From contig JADGPL010000022.1 of the NCBI GenBank assembly GCA_017882455.1, forward strand, positions 1 to 53,931: a stretch of DNA of 53,931 nucleotides, in the 5' to 3' direction. A program made the translations under genes and the position numbers. Origin of the DNA: Solirubrobacteraceae bacterium (GTDB taxonomy: Bacteria; Actinomycetota; Thermoleophilia; Solirubrobacterales; Solirubrobacteraceae). This document shows positions 32,372 to 41,287 of this stretch, piece after piece (position 1 is the first letter of the stretch; each line of letters opens with the position of its first letter). Under the pieces are notes generated by a model. That model was not told the DNA's origin. It searched no databases and saw nothing but the letters and a program-made list of their open reading frames with translations.

Positions 32372-33391
32372 CTACGGCGCCAGGTCGACCACGGGCGCAT
32401 ACTGCGCCTCCGCGGGATCGCCGGCCGGCATCTCTGCCGGCACGGGCACGCCGGGAGTGTCGCGCAGGTACCACTCGGCGTCGAGCGCGGCCTGGCATCC
32501 GGAGGCGGCGGCGGTGATGGCCTGACGATATGTGTGGTCGACGAGGTCGCCCGCCGCGAACACGCCGGGGCGGTTGGTGCGGGTGGACTTGCCGGCCGTT
32601 ATGACGTAGCCGTTCTCGTCCACGTCGATCTGGCCCCGCACGAGCGCGGACTGGGGCTCGTGGCCGACGGCCACGAAGGTGCCGGACGCTGGTATCTCGA
32701 GCTCCGCCCCGGTGACCGTGTTGACCAGTGCCGCGTGGCCCAGCGCACCGCTCTCGCCGGCGACGAACTCGGCCACGCGGTAGGGGGTCACGAACTCGAT
32801 GTTCTCCTGTGCACGTGCGCGCTCGAGCATGATCTTCGACGCACGGAACTCGTCGCGGCGATGCACGATGCTCACCTTGGATGCGAACTTCGACAGGAAG
32901 ATGGCCTCCTCCATCGCGGAGTCCCCGCCGCCGACGATGATCGTGGGCGCCTCCTTGAAGAAGGCGGCGTCACACGTGGCGCAGTAGCTGACCCCGCGCC
33001 CGGCGAGCTCCTCCTCGCCGGAGACCCCGAGCTTCTTGTGCTCGGCGCCCATCGCCAGCACGACCGTGTGCGCGCGATGCTCGGTGTCCCCGACCCACAC
33101 ACTGTGCACGCCGCCGGGCTCGGTGGCGAGCTCCACGCGATCGGCCTGGTCGGTGATCAGGCGGGCACCGAAGCGCTCTGCCTGATCGCGAAACTTCTGC
33201 ATCATCTCGGGCCCCATCACGCCCTCGGGGAAGCCTGGGTAGTTCTCCACGTCGGTCGTCTGCTGCAGCAGCCCACCCCACGCGAAGCCCTCGACCACCA
33301 GCGGATGGAGATTGGCGCGTGCGGTGTATAGACCGGCCGTGTAGCCGGCGGGCCCGCTGCCGACGATGATCACGTTCTCTACCTCGCTCAT
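32372..33391 (-). CDS. trxB: Thioredoxin-disulfide reductase
   Basis: From ATG 33391 the product is 339 residues. GSGPAGYTAGLYTARANL is the FAD dinucleotide loop, GVSYCATCDAAFF the redox CxxC, VGGGDSAMEEAIFLSKFA the NADPH site and GVFAAGDLVDHTYRQAITAAASG the C-terminal FAD segment. It transfers electrons from NADPH to thioredoxin. It is convergent with MGMT, 3 bp apart. A perfect CTTTAC-N3-GTAAAG palindrome sits about 55 nt upstream. No thioredoxin gene is in the window. Confidence 0.95.
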   Translation of the reverse strand: MSEVENVIIVGSGPAGYTAGLYTARANLHPLVVEGFAWGGLLQQTTDVENYPGFPEGVMGPEMMQKFRDQAERFGARLITDQADRVELATEPGGVHSVWVGDTEHRAHTVVLAMGAEHKKLGVSGEEELAGRGVSYCATCDAAFFKEAPTIIVGGGDSAMEEAIFLSKFASKVSIVHRRDEFRASKIMLERARAQENIEFVTPYRVAEFVAGESGALGHAALVNTVTGAELEIPASGTFVAVGHEPQSALVRGQIDVDENGYVITAGKSTRTNRPGVFAAGDLVDHTYRQAITAAASGCQAALDAEWYLRDTPGVPVPAEMPAGDPAEAQYAPVVDLAP

Positions 33392-33446
33392 CTCATCTCC
33401 AATTCTCGCGCTCTCGGGCCGCAGCTGGCGGACTGTTTCCAAGGCG

Positions 33447-33461
33447 CTTTACTTTGTAAAG
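33447..33461. promoter_or_regulatory. Perfect palindrome upstream of trxB
   Basis: CTTTAC-TTT-GTAAAG is a perfect 6-bp inverted repeat with a 3-nt spacer, in a strongly AT-rich patch 56 nt upstream of the trxB start and 30 nt from the end of the next gene. Such compact palindromes are typical repressor sites. The binding protein is unknown. Confidence 0.5.
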
Positions 33462-33491
33462 TTTAGCACGGGGACTGGCATTGCGCACAGG

Positions 33492-34679
33492 TCACGATCC
33501 TTGGAGCGCCCCCGCCGGCTCCGATGATCCCACGTGCGGAGCACCCGCCGGCGCGAGGCTCTGCTCGTCGCGCCAGCGAGCCACGGTGCGGCGCAGCTGG
33601 AAGTAGGCGACGACCCCCGGCAATGTCGGCAGCCAGAACGAGATCCCACGATAGGACAGCACCGCGAGCACCGCCAGGTTGAAGTCGACACCGAAGGCGG
33701 CCAAGGCTCCGATCATCCCCCCCTCCACGCCTCCGAGGCCGCCGGGGAGAGGCAACAGGTTGCCCAACATCCCAACGAAGTAGGCCATCCAGATGACCGT
33801 GAATGGCGGGGGCGAGCCGAAGGCGTGGAACATCGCCCACAGCACCGAGATGTCAAAGCCCCACCAGGCGAGCGCCCCGAGCAGCCCGGCGTCGCGCGAG
33901 CGGACCAGGTCGATCGCTGTCCGCACCCCGCTGGCGGCAAGCGCGGGAGCGGTCACGGCGCGTGCGACCCAGTGGGCGAGGCGCCCCGAGCCCGAGGCCC
34001 AGCGCTGCAGACGTCGCTCGAGATCGCCGGGCAGAAGGGCCATCGCACCGGCGAGAGCGAACAGGACGGCTGCCACGATCGCCGGCAATACGGTGATCGC
34101 AAACGAGCCCCCTCCCGGGAACAGACCCGAGCCCAGACCGATGCCGTCGATCAGCAGCGAGGCCGCGTAGACCACGTACAGCAGCACCATGAAGGCGACC
34201 ATGCGACACGCCACCAACCGCGGCTCCATGCCCGAACGCCGCAGCGACCACGCCGTCAGCGCGACCCCGCCGGCGCCGGCCGCTGCGAACAGCCGCGTGG
34301 CGACGAGGCCCGCCATCGTGATCTGATAGCTCTCACTCCAGCCGATACGCGAGGGCGGGCGGGCTTCTGTCGCCACGAAGACCGAGCGAAACAGCATCAC
34401 GTAGCCGGCGAACGACGCGAGCTCGAGCACCACGCCGATCGCGATCCACCAGGTGTCACCGCGCTCGATGCGGTGCACCGTCGTGCCCACCCCGGCGAGC
34501 TTGGGCAGCACGAAGTAGAAGAAGGCGATGCCCGAGAGGATGAAGACGGCGAACAGCACGATCTGCCGCCGCGTGAGCACCACGCGCGGCATCTCCTCTT
34601 CAGATACGCGCACTCGCGGGACGAGCGCGGCGTGCGCCTCGTCCCGGTCCTCCCCCCCAGCTGCCTCCCGCCACCCCAT
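33492..34679 (-). CDS. Lysylphosphatidylglycerol synthase TM/flippase-like protein
   Basis: The 395-residue integral membrane protein has about eight hydrophobic spans, from QIVLFAVFILSGIAFFYFVL to VLAVLSYRGISFWLPTLPGVVAYF. The family signature GNLLPLPGGLGGVEGGMIGALAAFG lies near residue 330, and residues 101-140 hold the YQITMAGLVATRLFAAAGAGG segment. This is the LPG_synthase_TM (UPF0104) fold, seen in lipid flippase domains and in enzymes of glycolipid transport. There is no C-terminal aminoacyl-transferase domain. It lies downstream of the PAP2 gene on the same strand with 30 bp between, so the two probably act on lipids together. Confidence 0.82.
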   Translation of the reverse strand: MGWREAAGGEDRDEAHAALVPRVRVSEEEMPRVVLTRRQIVLFAVFILSGIAFFYFVLPKLAGVGTTVHRIERGDTWWIAIGVVLELASFAGYVMLFRSVFVATEARPPSRIGWSESYQITMAGLVATRLFAAAGAGGVALTAWSLRRSGMEPRLVACRMVAFMVLLYVVYAASLLIDGIGLGSGLFPGGGSFAITVLPAIVAAVLFALAGAMALLPGDLERRLQRWASGSGRLAHWVARAVTAPALAASGVRTAIDLVRSRDAGLLGALAWWGFDISVLWAMFHAFGSPPPFTVIWMAYFVGMLGNLLPLPGGLGGVEGGMIGALAAFGVDFNLAVLAVLSYRGISFWLPTLPGVVAYFQLRRTVARWRDEQSLAPAGAPHVGSSEPAGALQGS

Positions 34680-34709
34680 CGTGCTCGCACCAACTCCCTT
34701 GTTGGACTC

Positions 34710-35651
34710 CTAGTGGGCCATCTCCTCCAGCGCGGCCACCGCCCGACCGAAGCCGTTGATCGCAGGCCCGGCCCGTGGCCCCCAGCGGCGCACGGCCATT
34801 GTCAGCGCCGTCCCCGCCACGAGATCCACGAGATAGTGCTCCCCGAGGTACACGAGCGCAAATCCGAGCGTCGCCGCATAGGTGAAGCCGACGGCGCCCG
34901 CCGCAGGTCCCGCCTCGGCGAGCAGAAGCGCAGCCATCACGGTTGTGGCGAAGTGCAGAGAGGGCATCGCGGCCAGGGGATTACCTCCGAACACACTGTA
35001 GAGCGAGCCCCAGCCGTCTCTCCAGAAGAACTCGCCGTACTCGACCATCATGCGACGCACGGCCGGTGGCTGGGCAAGGCGCTCGCCGTCCAGCTCCGCC
35101 GCGTACCACGGCGGTGCGGTGGGCACGAGCCAATAGATGCCCGCGCCGATGTTGAAGACCGCATAGGTCATCACCGCGGCGCGCGAGAAGCGCGCCGGAT
35201 GGCGCACGAGGATGAACAGCAGGGTTCCGTGCGGGACCAGGAACCAGCTCCAGTGCGCCCACACGAGCACGCGGTCGAGCACCCGCCAGTGCGGGCCCTG
35301 CTCGCCATGACGCGTCAGCGCACGCTGCAGGCGCACGGTGGGAAGCCCCCCGAACCCGAGCACGCGGTCTGCCACGATCGGGTAGTTGACGTGCATGCGC
35401 TGTTCCTGGGCGTCGGCGTCGTCATGGGGCGTCTTGTAGGCGGCGAGGTAGGCCCACATCTGCAGGGCACAGGTCGCGACGTCGCGCTTCGGGGAGCGGC
35501 GCACGGCAACGCACAGGCCGACGGGCGCGCCGTAGGCGATCGTCTGCATCAGCAGCGGCGGGGCATTGACGCGCTTGCGCACCAGCGGTGCGATGACCCC
35601 GGCTGCGACCATCCCCCATGCGGTTGCTTTGATCGCCTTCGACAGCCGCAC
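34710..35651 (-). CDS. PAP2-family membrane phosphatase/transferase
   Basis: GTG 35651 gives 313 residues with about six hydrophobic spans. The C-terminal active-site triad is recognisable: PLAAMPSLHFATTVMAALLL (His) and YLGEHYLVDLVAGTALTMAV (His, Asp), with the first K-x6-R-P-like part replaced. The N-terminal part carries VRLSKAIKATAWGMVAAGVI. The pattern matches the inositol phosphorylceramide synthase/PAP2-like family (DUF4337/AUR1-type), acting on lipid phosphates. Together with the flippase-like neighbour it suggests phospholipid or glycolipid remodelling. Confidence 0.8.
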   Translation of the reverse strand: MRLSKAIKATAWGMVAAGVIAPLVRKRVNAPPLLMQTIAYGAPVGLCVAVRRSPKRDVATCALQMWAYLAAYKTPHDDADAQEQRMHVNYPIVADRVLGFGGLPTVRLQRALTRHGEQGPHWRVLDRVLVWAHWSWFLVPHGTLLFILVRHPARFSRAAVMTYAVFNIGAGIYWLVPTAPPWYAAELDGERLAQPPAVRRMMVEYGEFFWRDGWGSLYSVFGGNPLAAMPSLHFATTVMAALLLAEAGPAAGAVGFTYAATLGFALVYLGEHYLVDLVAGTALTMAVRRWGPRAGPAINGFGRAVAALEEMAH

Positions 35652-35718
35652 TTGGCCGGGAGTATATGAGCCGGGCGGGGGCGGCCCTTCGGCGCTGTGG
35701 CGCTCGCGTGCGGAGAGC

Positions 35719-36459
35719 CTATTCGCGAGTGAGCGTACTGGCGGCCCTGGCGGCAGCCTGCACGAGAGCGCCCACGACCGTGCTGCTCTCATCCGCCTCA
35801 GGGTGCCATTGCACCCCGAGCACGAACTGCTTATCGGGAAGCTCGATCGCCTCTGGAAGATCGTCCATCGTCGAGATGCCGCTTACGACCAAGCCCTCGC
35901 CCAAGCGCTCCACGCCCTGGTGATGGTGGGACTTGGTGGCGTGGGCGACCTCGCCGGCGGCGCTCGCCGCCAACGAGCCCTCGGTGAGGATCACGTCGTG
36001 GTCGGCACCGTCGAAGGAGCCCAGCACGCGCCTGTGCTCCTGATGGCCCACATGCTCGGGCAGGTGCTGCACGAGCGTCCCCCCCAGAGCCACGTTTATC
36101 AGCTGCATGCCTCGGCAGATGCCCAGCACGGGCAGGTCGCGCTCGATCGCGGCGCGCGCGAGGGCGATCTCGAACTGGTCGCGCTCGGGCATCGTCTCGA
36201 CGGTCTCGAGGTGGCGCTCGTGACCGTAGGCGTCAGGATCGATGTCCGCGCCGCCGGCGAGCACCAGCCCGTCGATCAGCTCGAGTGCCTGCTCGGGATC
36301 CTCGACGAGCTGCGCGTCCGGAGGAAGCAGCAGCGCCAAGCCCCCGGCTCGCTGGACGGCCGTCACGTAGCCGAGCGACAGGAGCACGGCCTCCTGATCC
36401 CAGACGCTCCATCTCGCGCGCTCGAGCGCCGTGCATATGCCGATCACGGGACGTTTCAT
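35719..36459 (-). CDS. Class I glutamine amidotransferase (gamma-glutamyl-GABA hydrolase-like)
   Basis: ATG 36459 gives 246 residues (MKRPVIGICTALERARW...). The nucleophile elbow is DLPVLGICRGMQLIN (Cys at about 110) and the catalytic His-Glu pair is in QFVLGVQWHPEAD. VLAGGADIDPDAYG and SHHHQGVERLGEGLVVSG are family blocks. This fits PuuD/peptidase C26 enzymes that cleave gamma-glutamyl bonds. It is divergent from the enoyl-CoA hydratase gene, with 91 bp between the starts. The substrate is unknown. Confidence 0.88.
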   Translation of the reverse strand: MKRPVIGICTALERARWSVWDQEAVLLSLGYVTAVQRAGGLALLLPPDAQLVEDPEQALELIDGLVLAGGADIDPDAYGHERHLETVETMPERDQFEIALARAAIERDLPVLGICRGMQLINVALGGTLVQHLPEHVGHQEHRRVLGSFDGADHDVILTEGSLAASAAGEVAHATKSHHHQGVERLGEGLVVSGISTMDDLPEAIELPDKQFVLGVQWHPEADESSTVVGALVQAAARAASTLTRE

Positions 36460-36550
36460 CCTCCACACCTTAGGATCAACCTCGCCGAGACGCCGTTGGA
36501 GTCCCGGCGCCGGCGGCCGACCACCGACTTCGCACGAGGAGAGGAGAGAG

Positions 36551-37360
36551 ATGAGCGAGCCGTACATGGAGCTCGAGACGGTGAACATTCGCCTACGCGA
36601 TGGCGTGGCCACGATTGCGCTCAACCGGCCCGAGGCTCTCAACGCCTGGAACGCACAGCTGGGCGCCGATCTGCTGGCGGCGCTGGAGCGGGCCGCGCAG
36701 GACGAGGCCGTGCGGGCGCTGCTGATCACCGGCTCGGGAAGAGCCTTCTCCTCGGGCGCGGATCTCAAGGACCTCAGCGTCGACACCACGCCGGAGGGGC
36801 GGCCGGACGTCTACCGGACGTTGACCGAGCGCTACCACCCGATCATGCGCGCGATCCGCGACATACCCAAGCCGGTGCTCGCCGCCGTCAACGGACCGGC
36901 GGTCGGAATCGGCTGTTCGCTGGCGCTGTGCTGCGATCTGATCATGGCCGGCGAGGGCGCCTACTTCCTGCTCGCCTTCGTCAACATCGGCCTGGTGCCC
37001 GACGGCGGCTCATCGCTGTTCCTGCCGACCCGCGTGGGGATGGCGCGCGCCAGCGAGCTGTCGATGCTCGGCGAGCGCCTACCCGCTCCCCGGGCGCTCG
37101 AGTGGGGCCTGATCAATCGAGTCGTGGCGGACGAGCACCTCGAGCAGGAGAGCCAGGCGCTGGCGGCACGCCTTGCGAGTGGGCCGACCCGCTCCTATGC
37201 AGGCACCAAGCGCCAGCTCAACAACTGGCTCTATGGACGCATGGAGGAGCAGCTCGAGCTGGAGGCACAGCTACAGCAGGAGATGGCCGGGAGCGACGAT
37301 TTCCTAGAGGGCGCGATGGCCTTCGTGGAGCGCCGACAGGCGCGTTTCTCCGGGAGCTAG
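36551..37360 (+). CDS. Enoyl-CoA hydratase/isomerase (PaaG-like)
   Basis: ATG 36551, just after GAGGAGAGAG, gives 269 residues of crotonase fold. Oxyanion hole residues are in LITGSGRAFSSGADL and AAVNGPAVGIGCSLALCCDL. The catalytic position reads LLAFVNIGLVPDGGSSLFLP: Asp in GLVPD as in PaaG-type isomerases, while the Glu of classical hydratases is absent. So isomerisation or ring-type chemistry is more likely than plain hydration. The operon context is simple; the cox gene follows. Confidence 0.85.
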   Translation: MSEPYMELETVNIRLRDGVATIALNRPEALNAWNAQLGADLLAALERAAQDEAVRALLITGSGRAFSSGADLKDLSVDTTPEGRPDVYRTLTERYHPIMRAIRDIPKPVLAAVNGPAVGIGCSLALCCDLIMAGEGAYFLLAFVNIGLVPDGGSSLFLPTRVGMARASELSMLGERLPAPRALEWGLINRVVADEHLEQESQALAARLASGPTRSYAGTKRQLNNWLYGRMEEQLELEAQLQQEMAGSDDFLEGAMAFVERRQARFSGS

Positions 37361-37421
37361 GGCCTCGTGGCAAACGTCATCAAGCGCCTGCCGCCCAGGC
37401 CTGAATAGAATCCCCGCCGCC

Positions 37422-38258
37422 TTGGGCCATCTGCTCCACCCAACGTTCGCGTTCTTCACCCCGCTGTCGGGCGGCTCGCCCAACGCCGACCACATCGACA
37501 GCCTCTACAAGATCACGCTCTACATCGCGCTGGTGATCTTCGTGGCCGTGGAGGGTGGCCTGATGTACGCGCTTATCAAGTTCCGTAAGCGCAAGGGTGC
37601 TGTGGCCGCGCAGATCCGCGGGAACACCCGCCTGGAGATGGGCTGGACCGTAGCCGCGGCCGTGATCCTGGTGGCGCTCGCCGTGCTCACGTTCGCCAAG
37701 CTCGGCTCGATCCAGAACCCCCCGAGCTCGAGTCCCGGGGGAGACGAACTCACGGGTGACAGCGTGGCGTACGCCAGCTCCGAGCGCAAGCTTCCACCCA
37801 ACGGCAAATCGCTGAACATCAACGTGATCGGCCGCCAGTACATCTGGCAGTTCGTCTATCCCGGCGCCGACGAACCGGACGGGCTCGGCGCGCCTTACTC
37901 CTACGAGGAAATGGTCGTCCCCACCAACACGACGGTCACGCTCGACATCGCCTCGGCAGACGTCGTGCACTCATGGTGGATCCCCGAACTGGGCGGCAAG
38001 TTCCAGGCCGTGCCCGGCTACCACAACTACACGTGGTTCAAGATCTCAAAGCCCGGCATCTACCGCGGCCAGTGCGCGATCCTCTGCGGCCGCGGCCATG
38101 CGCGCATGATCGCCACCGTCAGGGCCGTGCCCCCGGCGCAGTTCGACGAATGGCTGACCAATCAGAAGCGGGAGATCACCGAAGCCAACGCGGCCGCAAA
38201 GGAAGCGCGGGCAAAGCTGAATTCCCAGACCGGCGCAGGACAGGTCGAAAACCCCTAG
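37422..38258 (+). CDS. ctaC: Cytochrome c oxidase subunit II (CuA), first cluster
   Basis: A TTG at 37422 gives 278 residues; a TAGAAT hexamer 11 nt upstream hints at a nearly leaderless transcript. Two membrane helices: LYKITLYIALVIFVAVEGGL and MGWTVAAAVILVALAVLTFA. The external domain carries CuA ligands: a His in VVHSWWIPELGG, then C-x3-C-x3-H-x2-M in GQCAILCGRGHARM. INVIGRQYIWQFVYPG is the aromatic electron entry. It accepts electrons from cytochrome c and passes them to heme a. No fused cytochrome c, in contrast to caa3 subunits. The start codon is unusual but no better start is visible. Confidence 0.93.
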   Translation: MGHLLHPTFAFFTPLSGGSPNADHIDSLYKITLYIALVIFVAVEGGLMYALIKFRKRKGAVAAQIRGNTRLEMGWTVAAAVILVALAVLTFAKLGSIQNPPSSSPGGDELTGDSVAYASSERKLPPNGKSLNINVIGRQYIWQFVYPGADEPDGLGAPYSYEEMVVPTNTTVTLDIASADVVHSWWIPELGGKFQAVPGYHNYTWFKISKPGIYRGQCAILCGRGHARMIATVRAVPPAQFDEWLTNQKREITEANAAAKEARAKLNSQTGAGQVENP

Positions 38259-38283
38259 GACATCAGGAGCTCAAGCGCACGAC

Positions 38284-39987
38284 ATGGCCACCTACGTAGC
38301 CCCGGTCCCCCAGATCACCGCCCACGACGCAAAGCGCGAATCCAAAGGCTGGACGAGCTGGATCACCACCACGGACCACAAGAAGATCGGGATCATGTAC
38401 ATGGTCACGACCTTCGTGTTCTTCTGCCTCGGCGGTGTCGAGGCGCTGATGCTGCGCCTGCAGCTCGGCGCGCCGAACAACACGCTGGTCACGCCGGAGA
38501 TCTACAACCAGCTGTTCACGATGCACGGGACCACGATGGTCTTCCTGTTCGTCGTGCCGATGATGGCCGGCCTGGCCAACTACTTCGTGCCACTGATGAT
38601 CGGCGCCCGCGACATGGCCTTCCCGCGCCTCAACGCCCTGTCCTACTGGCTGCTGCTGGCGGGCGGCCTGGTCTTCTACTCCTCGGTCTTCTGGAACCCG
38701 CCGGAAGCGGGTTGGGTGAGCTTCATCCCGCTGGCCAACTCGACGTACTCGCCCAGCGGCGGCGAGGACGCGTGGATCTATCTCATCCACCTCACCGGCC
38801 TGTCCTCGATCCTCGGAGCGATCAACTTCTACACCACGATCGCCAACATGCGCGCGCGGGGGATGAGCTGGGGACGGCTGCCGCTGTTCATCTGGACGAT
38901 CCTCACCTACTCGGTGCTGTTGATCTTCGCTCTGCCCGTGATCGCGGCGGCGGTCACGATGCTGCTGACCGAACGGCACTTCGGCACGCACTTCTTCGAC
39001 CCCACCGAGGGCGGCTCGCCGATTCTCTGGCAACACCTGTTCTGGTTCTTCGGGCACCCCGAGGTCTACATCATGGTGCTCCCGGGCTTCGGGGTGATCT
39101 CGGAGGTGCTGCCGGTGTTCGCGCGCAAGCCGATCTTCGGCTACAAGGCGATCGCGGCCTCGACCGTCGCGATCGCGTTCCTCGGCTTCCTCACCTGGGC
39201 CCACCACATGTTCACGGCGCCGATTCCCGAGGCGATCCTGGTGTTCGTGATGCTCAGCTCCTATCTGATCGCGGTGCCCACGGGCGTGAAGATCCTCAAC
39301 TGGATCGCCACGCTGTGGCGCGGGACCGTCGAATTCAAGACGCCGCTGCTGTTCTGCGCGGGCGCGATCGCGATCTTCCTGATCGGCGGCATCTCGGGCA
39401 TCTTCCTGGCGACGTTCCCGATCGACTGGCAGGTCAACGAAACCTACTTCGTGGTCGCGCATCTGCACTTCGTTCTGCTCGGCGGAGCCGTGCTGCCGAT
39501 CTTCGCGGCGATCTACTACTGGTTCCCGAAGATCACCGGGCGGATGTTGAGCGAGAGCCTCGGACGTCTGAGCTTCGGCCTGATCTTCCTCGGCGTGCTG
39601 ACGACCTTCCTGATCCAGCACGTGATCGGCCTCGACGGCATGCCTCGGCGGGTCTACGAGTACAACGACGTCGGCCATCTGGCGCTCTACAACGCGATCT
39701 CGACGGTCGGCTCGTTCATCCTCGCGGCAGGCGTTATCGTCACGATCGTGAACTTTGCGCGCAGCCTCAAGGTGGGGGTCGTGGCGGGCGCAGACCCCTG
39801 GGGGGCCAACACGCTCGAGTGGTTCACGCCCTCGCCTCCGCCGGTCAACAACTTCGACGTGGTGCCCCTGGTCCGCTCGGCTGAGCCGATGAAGGACATC
39901 CGTCGCGAGATCGAGCGGCGCAGCACCAGCGGTCGCAGCGCGGGCGCCGCGACCGTCCCCACCGGCGCGACGCAGGTCGGGGTGTAG
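38284..39987 (+). CDS. ctaD: Cytochrome c oxidase subunit I, A1-like
   Basis: The 567-residue catalytic subunit has twelve-helix heme-copper oxidase architecture. Heme a and a3/CuB ligands are in TMHGTTMVFLF, WQHLFWFFGHPEVYIMVLPG (His258 and crosslinked Tyr262), WAHHMFTA and VAHLHFVLLGGAV. The D-channel Glu260 in GHPEVY and the N-D motif (NYFVPLMIGARDMAFPRLN) are present. The K-channel Lys is at about 352 in TVEFKTPLLF. This is the A1 pattern of a proton-pumping aa3 oxidase. It lies 25 bp after ctaC, and ctaB starts on the last base of its stop. Confidence 0.95.
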   Translation: MATYVAPVPQITAHDAKRESKGWTSWITTTDHKKIGIMYMVTTFVFFCLGGVEALMLRLQLGAPNNTLVTPEIYNQLFTMHGTTMVFLFVVPMMAGLANYFVPLMIGARDMAFPRLNALSYWLLLAGGLVFYSSVFWNPPEAGWVSFIPLANSTYSPSGGEDAWIYLIHLTGLSSILGAINFYTTIANMRARGMSWGRLPLFIWTILTYSVLLIFALPVIAAAVTMLLTERHFGTHFFDPTEGGSPILWQHLFWFFGHPEVYIMVLPGFGVISEVLPVFARKPIFGYKAIAASTVAIAFLGFLTWAHHMFTAPIPEAILVFVMLSSYLIAVPTGVKILNWIATLWRGTVEFKTPLLFCAGAIAIFLIGGISGIFLATFPIDWQVNETYFVVAHLHFVLLGGAVLPIFAAIYYWFPKITGRMLSESLGRLSFGLIFLGVLTTFLIQHVIGLDGMPRRVYEYNDVGHLALYNAISTVGSFILAAGVIVTIVNFARSLKVGVVAGADPWGANTLEWFTPSPPPVNNFDVVPLVRSAEPMKDIRREIERRSTSGRSAGAATVPTGATQVGV

Positions 39988-40910
39988 TGAGCGCAGCGCC
40001 TCCCACCGGCGCAGCTCCTGCAATCGAGGCGGCTGCGCTCGGACTGGCGCCCAGGACCCGCCAGCTGCTGAGCGACTACCTCGAGCTGACCAAGCCCAAG
40101 GTCCAGTCGCTGCTGCTGCTGACCACGATCACGACCATGTACGTGGCCGGCGATCCCTCGCCGCTGCTCGTGGCGCTCACCTGCCTCGGCGGCTACCTCT
40201 CGGCGGGCGGAGCCGGCGCTGTCAACCACTGGTTCGACCGGGACATCGACGCGCGCATGGCGCGCACCTCGACCCGCCCGATCCCCGCGGGCAGGGTCTC
40301 GCCGCGAGCCGCGCTCACATTCGGCTGCACGCTCGCTTTCCTCTCCCTCCTGGAGCTCTCGCTGACCGTCAACCCGCTCGCGGCGGCGCTGTCGTTCTCG
40401 GGCTTCCTCGGCTACGTCTTCGTCTACACCGTGTGGCTGAAGCGGCGCACCCCGCAGAACATCGTGATCGGCGGCGCCGCCGGCGCCGTTCCGCCGCTGG
40501 TCGGCTGGGCCGCCGTGACCGGGTCGGTGAGCGGCACGGCCGTGATCCTCTTCTTCATCGTCTTCTTCTGGACCCCCCCGCACTTCTGGGCGCTGTCGCT
40601 GCTGATGAAGGAGGAGTACGGCAAGGTCGGGGTGCCGATGCTCCCGGTCGTCCGCGGCGAGGCCGAGACCCGCCGGCAGATCCTCCTCTACTCGGTGCTG
40701 CTGTATGCCGTCACGCAGCTGCCCTTCTGCGCCGGGGGCTTCGGCGTGATCTACCTCGTCTCCTCGCTGGTGCTCGGCCTCGGCTTCATCGCCGGCGCCG
40801 TGCGCCTGCACCGTCGTGCGGACCGTAGCTCGGCGCTGAAGCTGTACCTCTTCTCACTGGCCTATCTCGCGCTGCTCTTCTGCGCGATGGTCGCGGACGC
40901 CCACCTGTAG
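39987..40910 (+). CDS. ctaB: Protoheme IX farnesyltransferase (heme O synthase)
   Basis: GTG 39987 overlaps the ctaD stop by one base and gives 307 residues of the UbiA prenyltransferase type. The first Asp-rich motif is AGAVNHWFDRDIDARMARTSTR (NxxxDxxxD), the second GVPMLPVVRGEAETRRQ. YLELTKPKVQSLLLLTT is the family N-terminus. It adds a farnesyl group to heme b, giving heme O for the aa3 oxidase. About eight or nine hydrophobic spans. Confidence 0.95.
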   Translation: MSAAPPTGAAPAIEAAALGLAPRTRQLLSDYLELTKPKVQSLLLLTTITTMYVAGDPSPLLVALTCLGGYLSAGGAGAVNHWFDRDIDARMARTSTRPIPAGRVSPRAALTFGCTLAFLSLLELSLTVNPLAAALSFSGFLGYVFVYTVWLKRRTPQNIVIGGAAGAVPPLVGWAAVTGSVSGTAVILFFIVFFWTPPHFWALSLLMKEEYGKVGVPMLPVVRGEAETRRQILLYSVLLYAVTQLPFCAGGFGVIYLVSSLVLGLGFIAGAVRLHRRADRSSALKLYLFSLAYLALLFCAMVADAHL

Positions 40911-40925
40911 GATGCGCCTCTGCCG

Positions 40926-41039
40926 ATGATGACCCGACGCCTCGCACGCAAGAACATCCGCACCGGCCTGATCGTGGCCGCGATCTGCATGTTCATGTTC
41001 GGCATCACGTTCGTGGTGGCCGCCACGTACGTCTCATGA
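40926..41039 (+). CDS. Small single-span membrane protein after ctaB
   Basis: Too short for most gene finders: ATG 40926 to TGA 41039, 37 residues (MMTRRLARKNIRTGLIVAAI...). A basic N-terminus (RRLARKNIR) precedes one hydrophobic span (LIVAAICMFMFGITFVVAATYV). The stop overlaps the next start by 4 bp (ATGA). It resembles the N-terminal anchor of CtaG/Cox11 or a small cox subunit, and its place in the operon supports an oxidase role. Identity is unproven. Confidence 0.7.
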   Translation: MMTRRLARKNIRTGLIVAAICMFMFGITFVVAATYVS

Positions 41040-41272
41040 GCCCTCTCGATCCAGAGGTCCCGCCGGTCGGCGAGGAGATACATCTTCCCGGCCCCACGAT
41101 CCTCCCGCTGCTGACAGCGCTGGGGATAACGCTTGCGCTCGTGGGCGTGACCACCTTCATAGAGCTGACGGTCGTGGGCGTGGTGCTGACCCTGTACTGC
41201 GTCTTTGCCTGGATCAAAGACACCCGCCGCGAAGTGGACGAGCTTCCGCTCGACACGCACGGCGAGAGCTGA
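41036..41272 (+). CDS. Cytochrome oxidase subunit IV-like small protein
   Basis: The 78-residue protein has an acidic N-terminus (PLDPEVPPVGEEIHLPGP), two hydrophobic spans (TILPLLTALGITLALVGV, FIELTVVGVVLTLYCVFAWI) and a charged C-terminus (KDTRREVDELPLD). This fits the actinobacterial subunit IV / small structural oxidase subunit that completes aa3 complexes, though sequence similarity is short. It closes the first oxidase operon. Confidence 0.7.
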   Translation: MSPLDPEVPPVGEEIHLPGPTILPLLTALGITLALVGVTTFIELTVVGVVLTLYCVFAWIKDTRREVDELPLDTHGES

Positions 41273-41287
41273 GCTCACTACTTCGTG

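Noticed and set aside
33534-35669. 711-residue antisense open frame on the plus strand
   Set aside because: It covers the flippase-like and PAP2 genes, which have clear family motifs. Its sequence is Arg/His/Gln/Asp-rich without domains, as expected from the complement of GC-rich code.
38263-40023. 586-residue minus-strand frame over ctaD
   Set aside because: The product is all charged and GC-biased; the plus strand has intact oxidase motifs.
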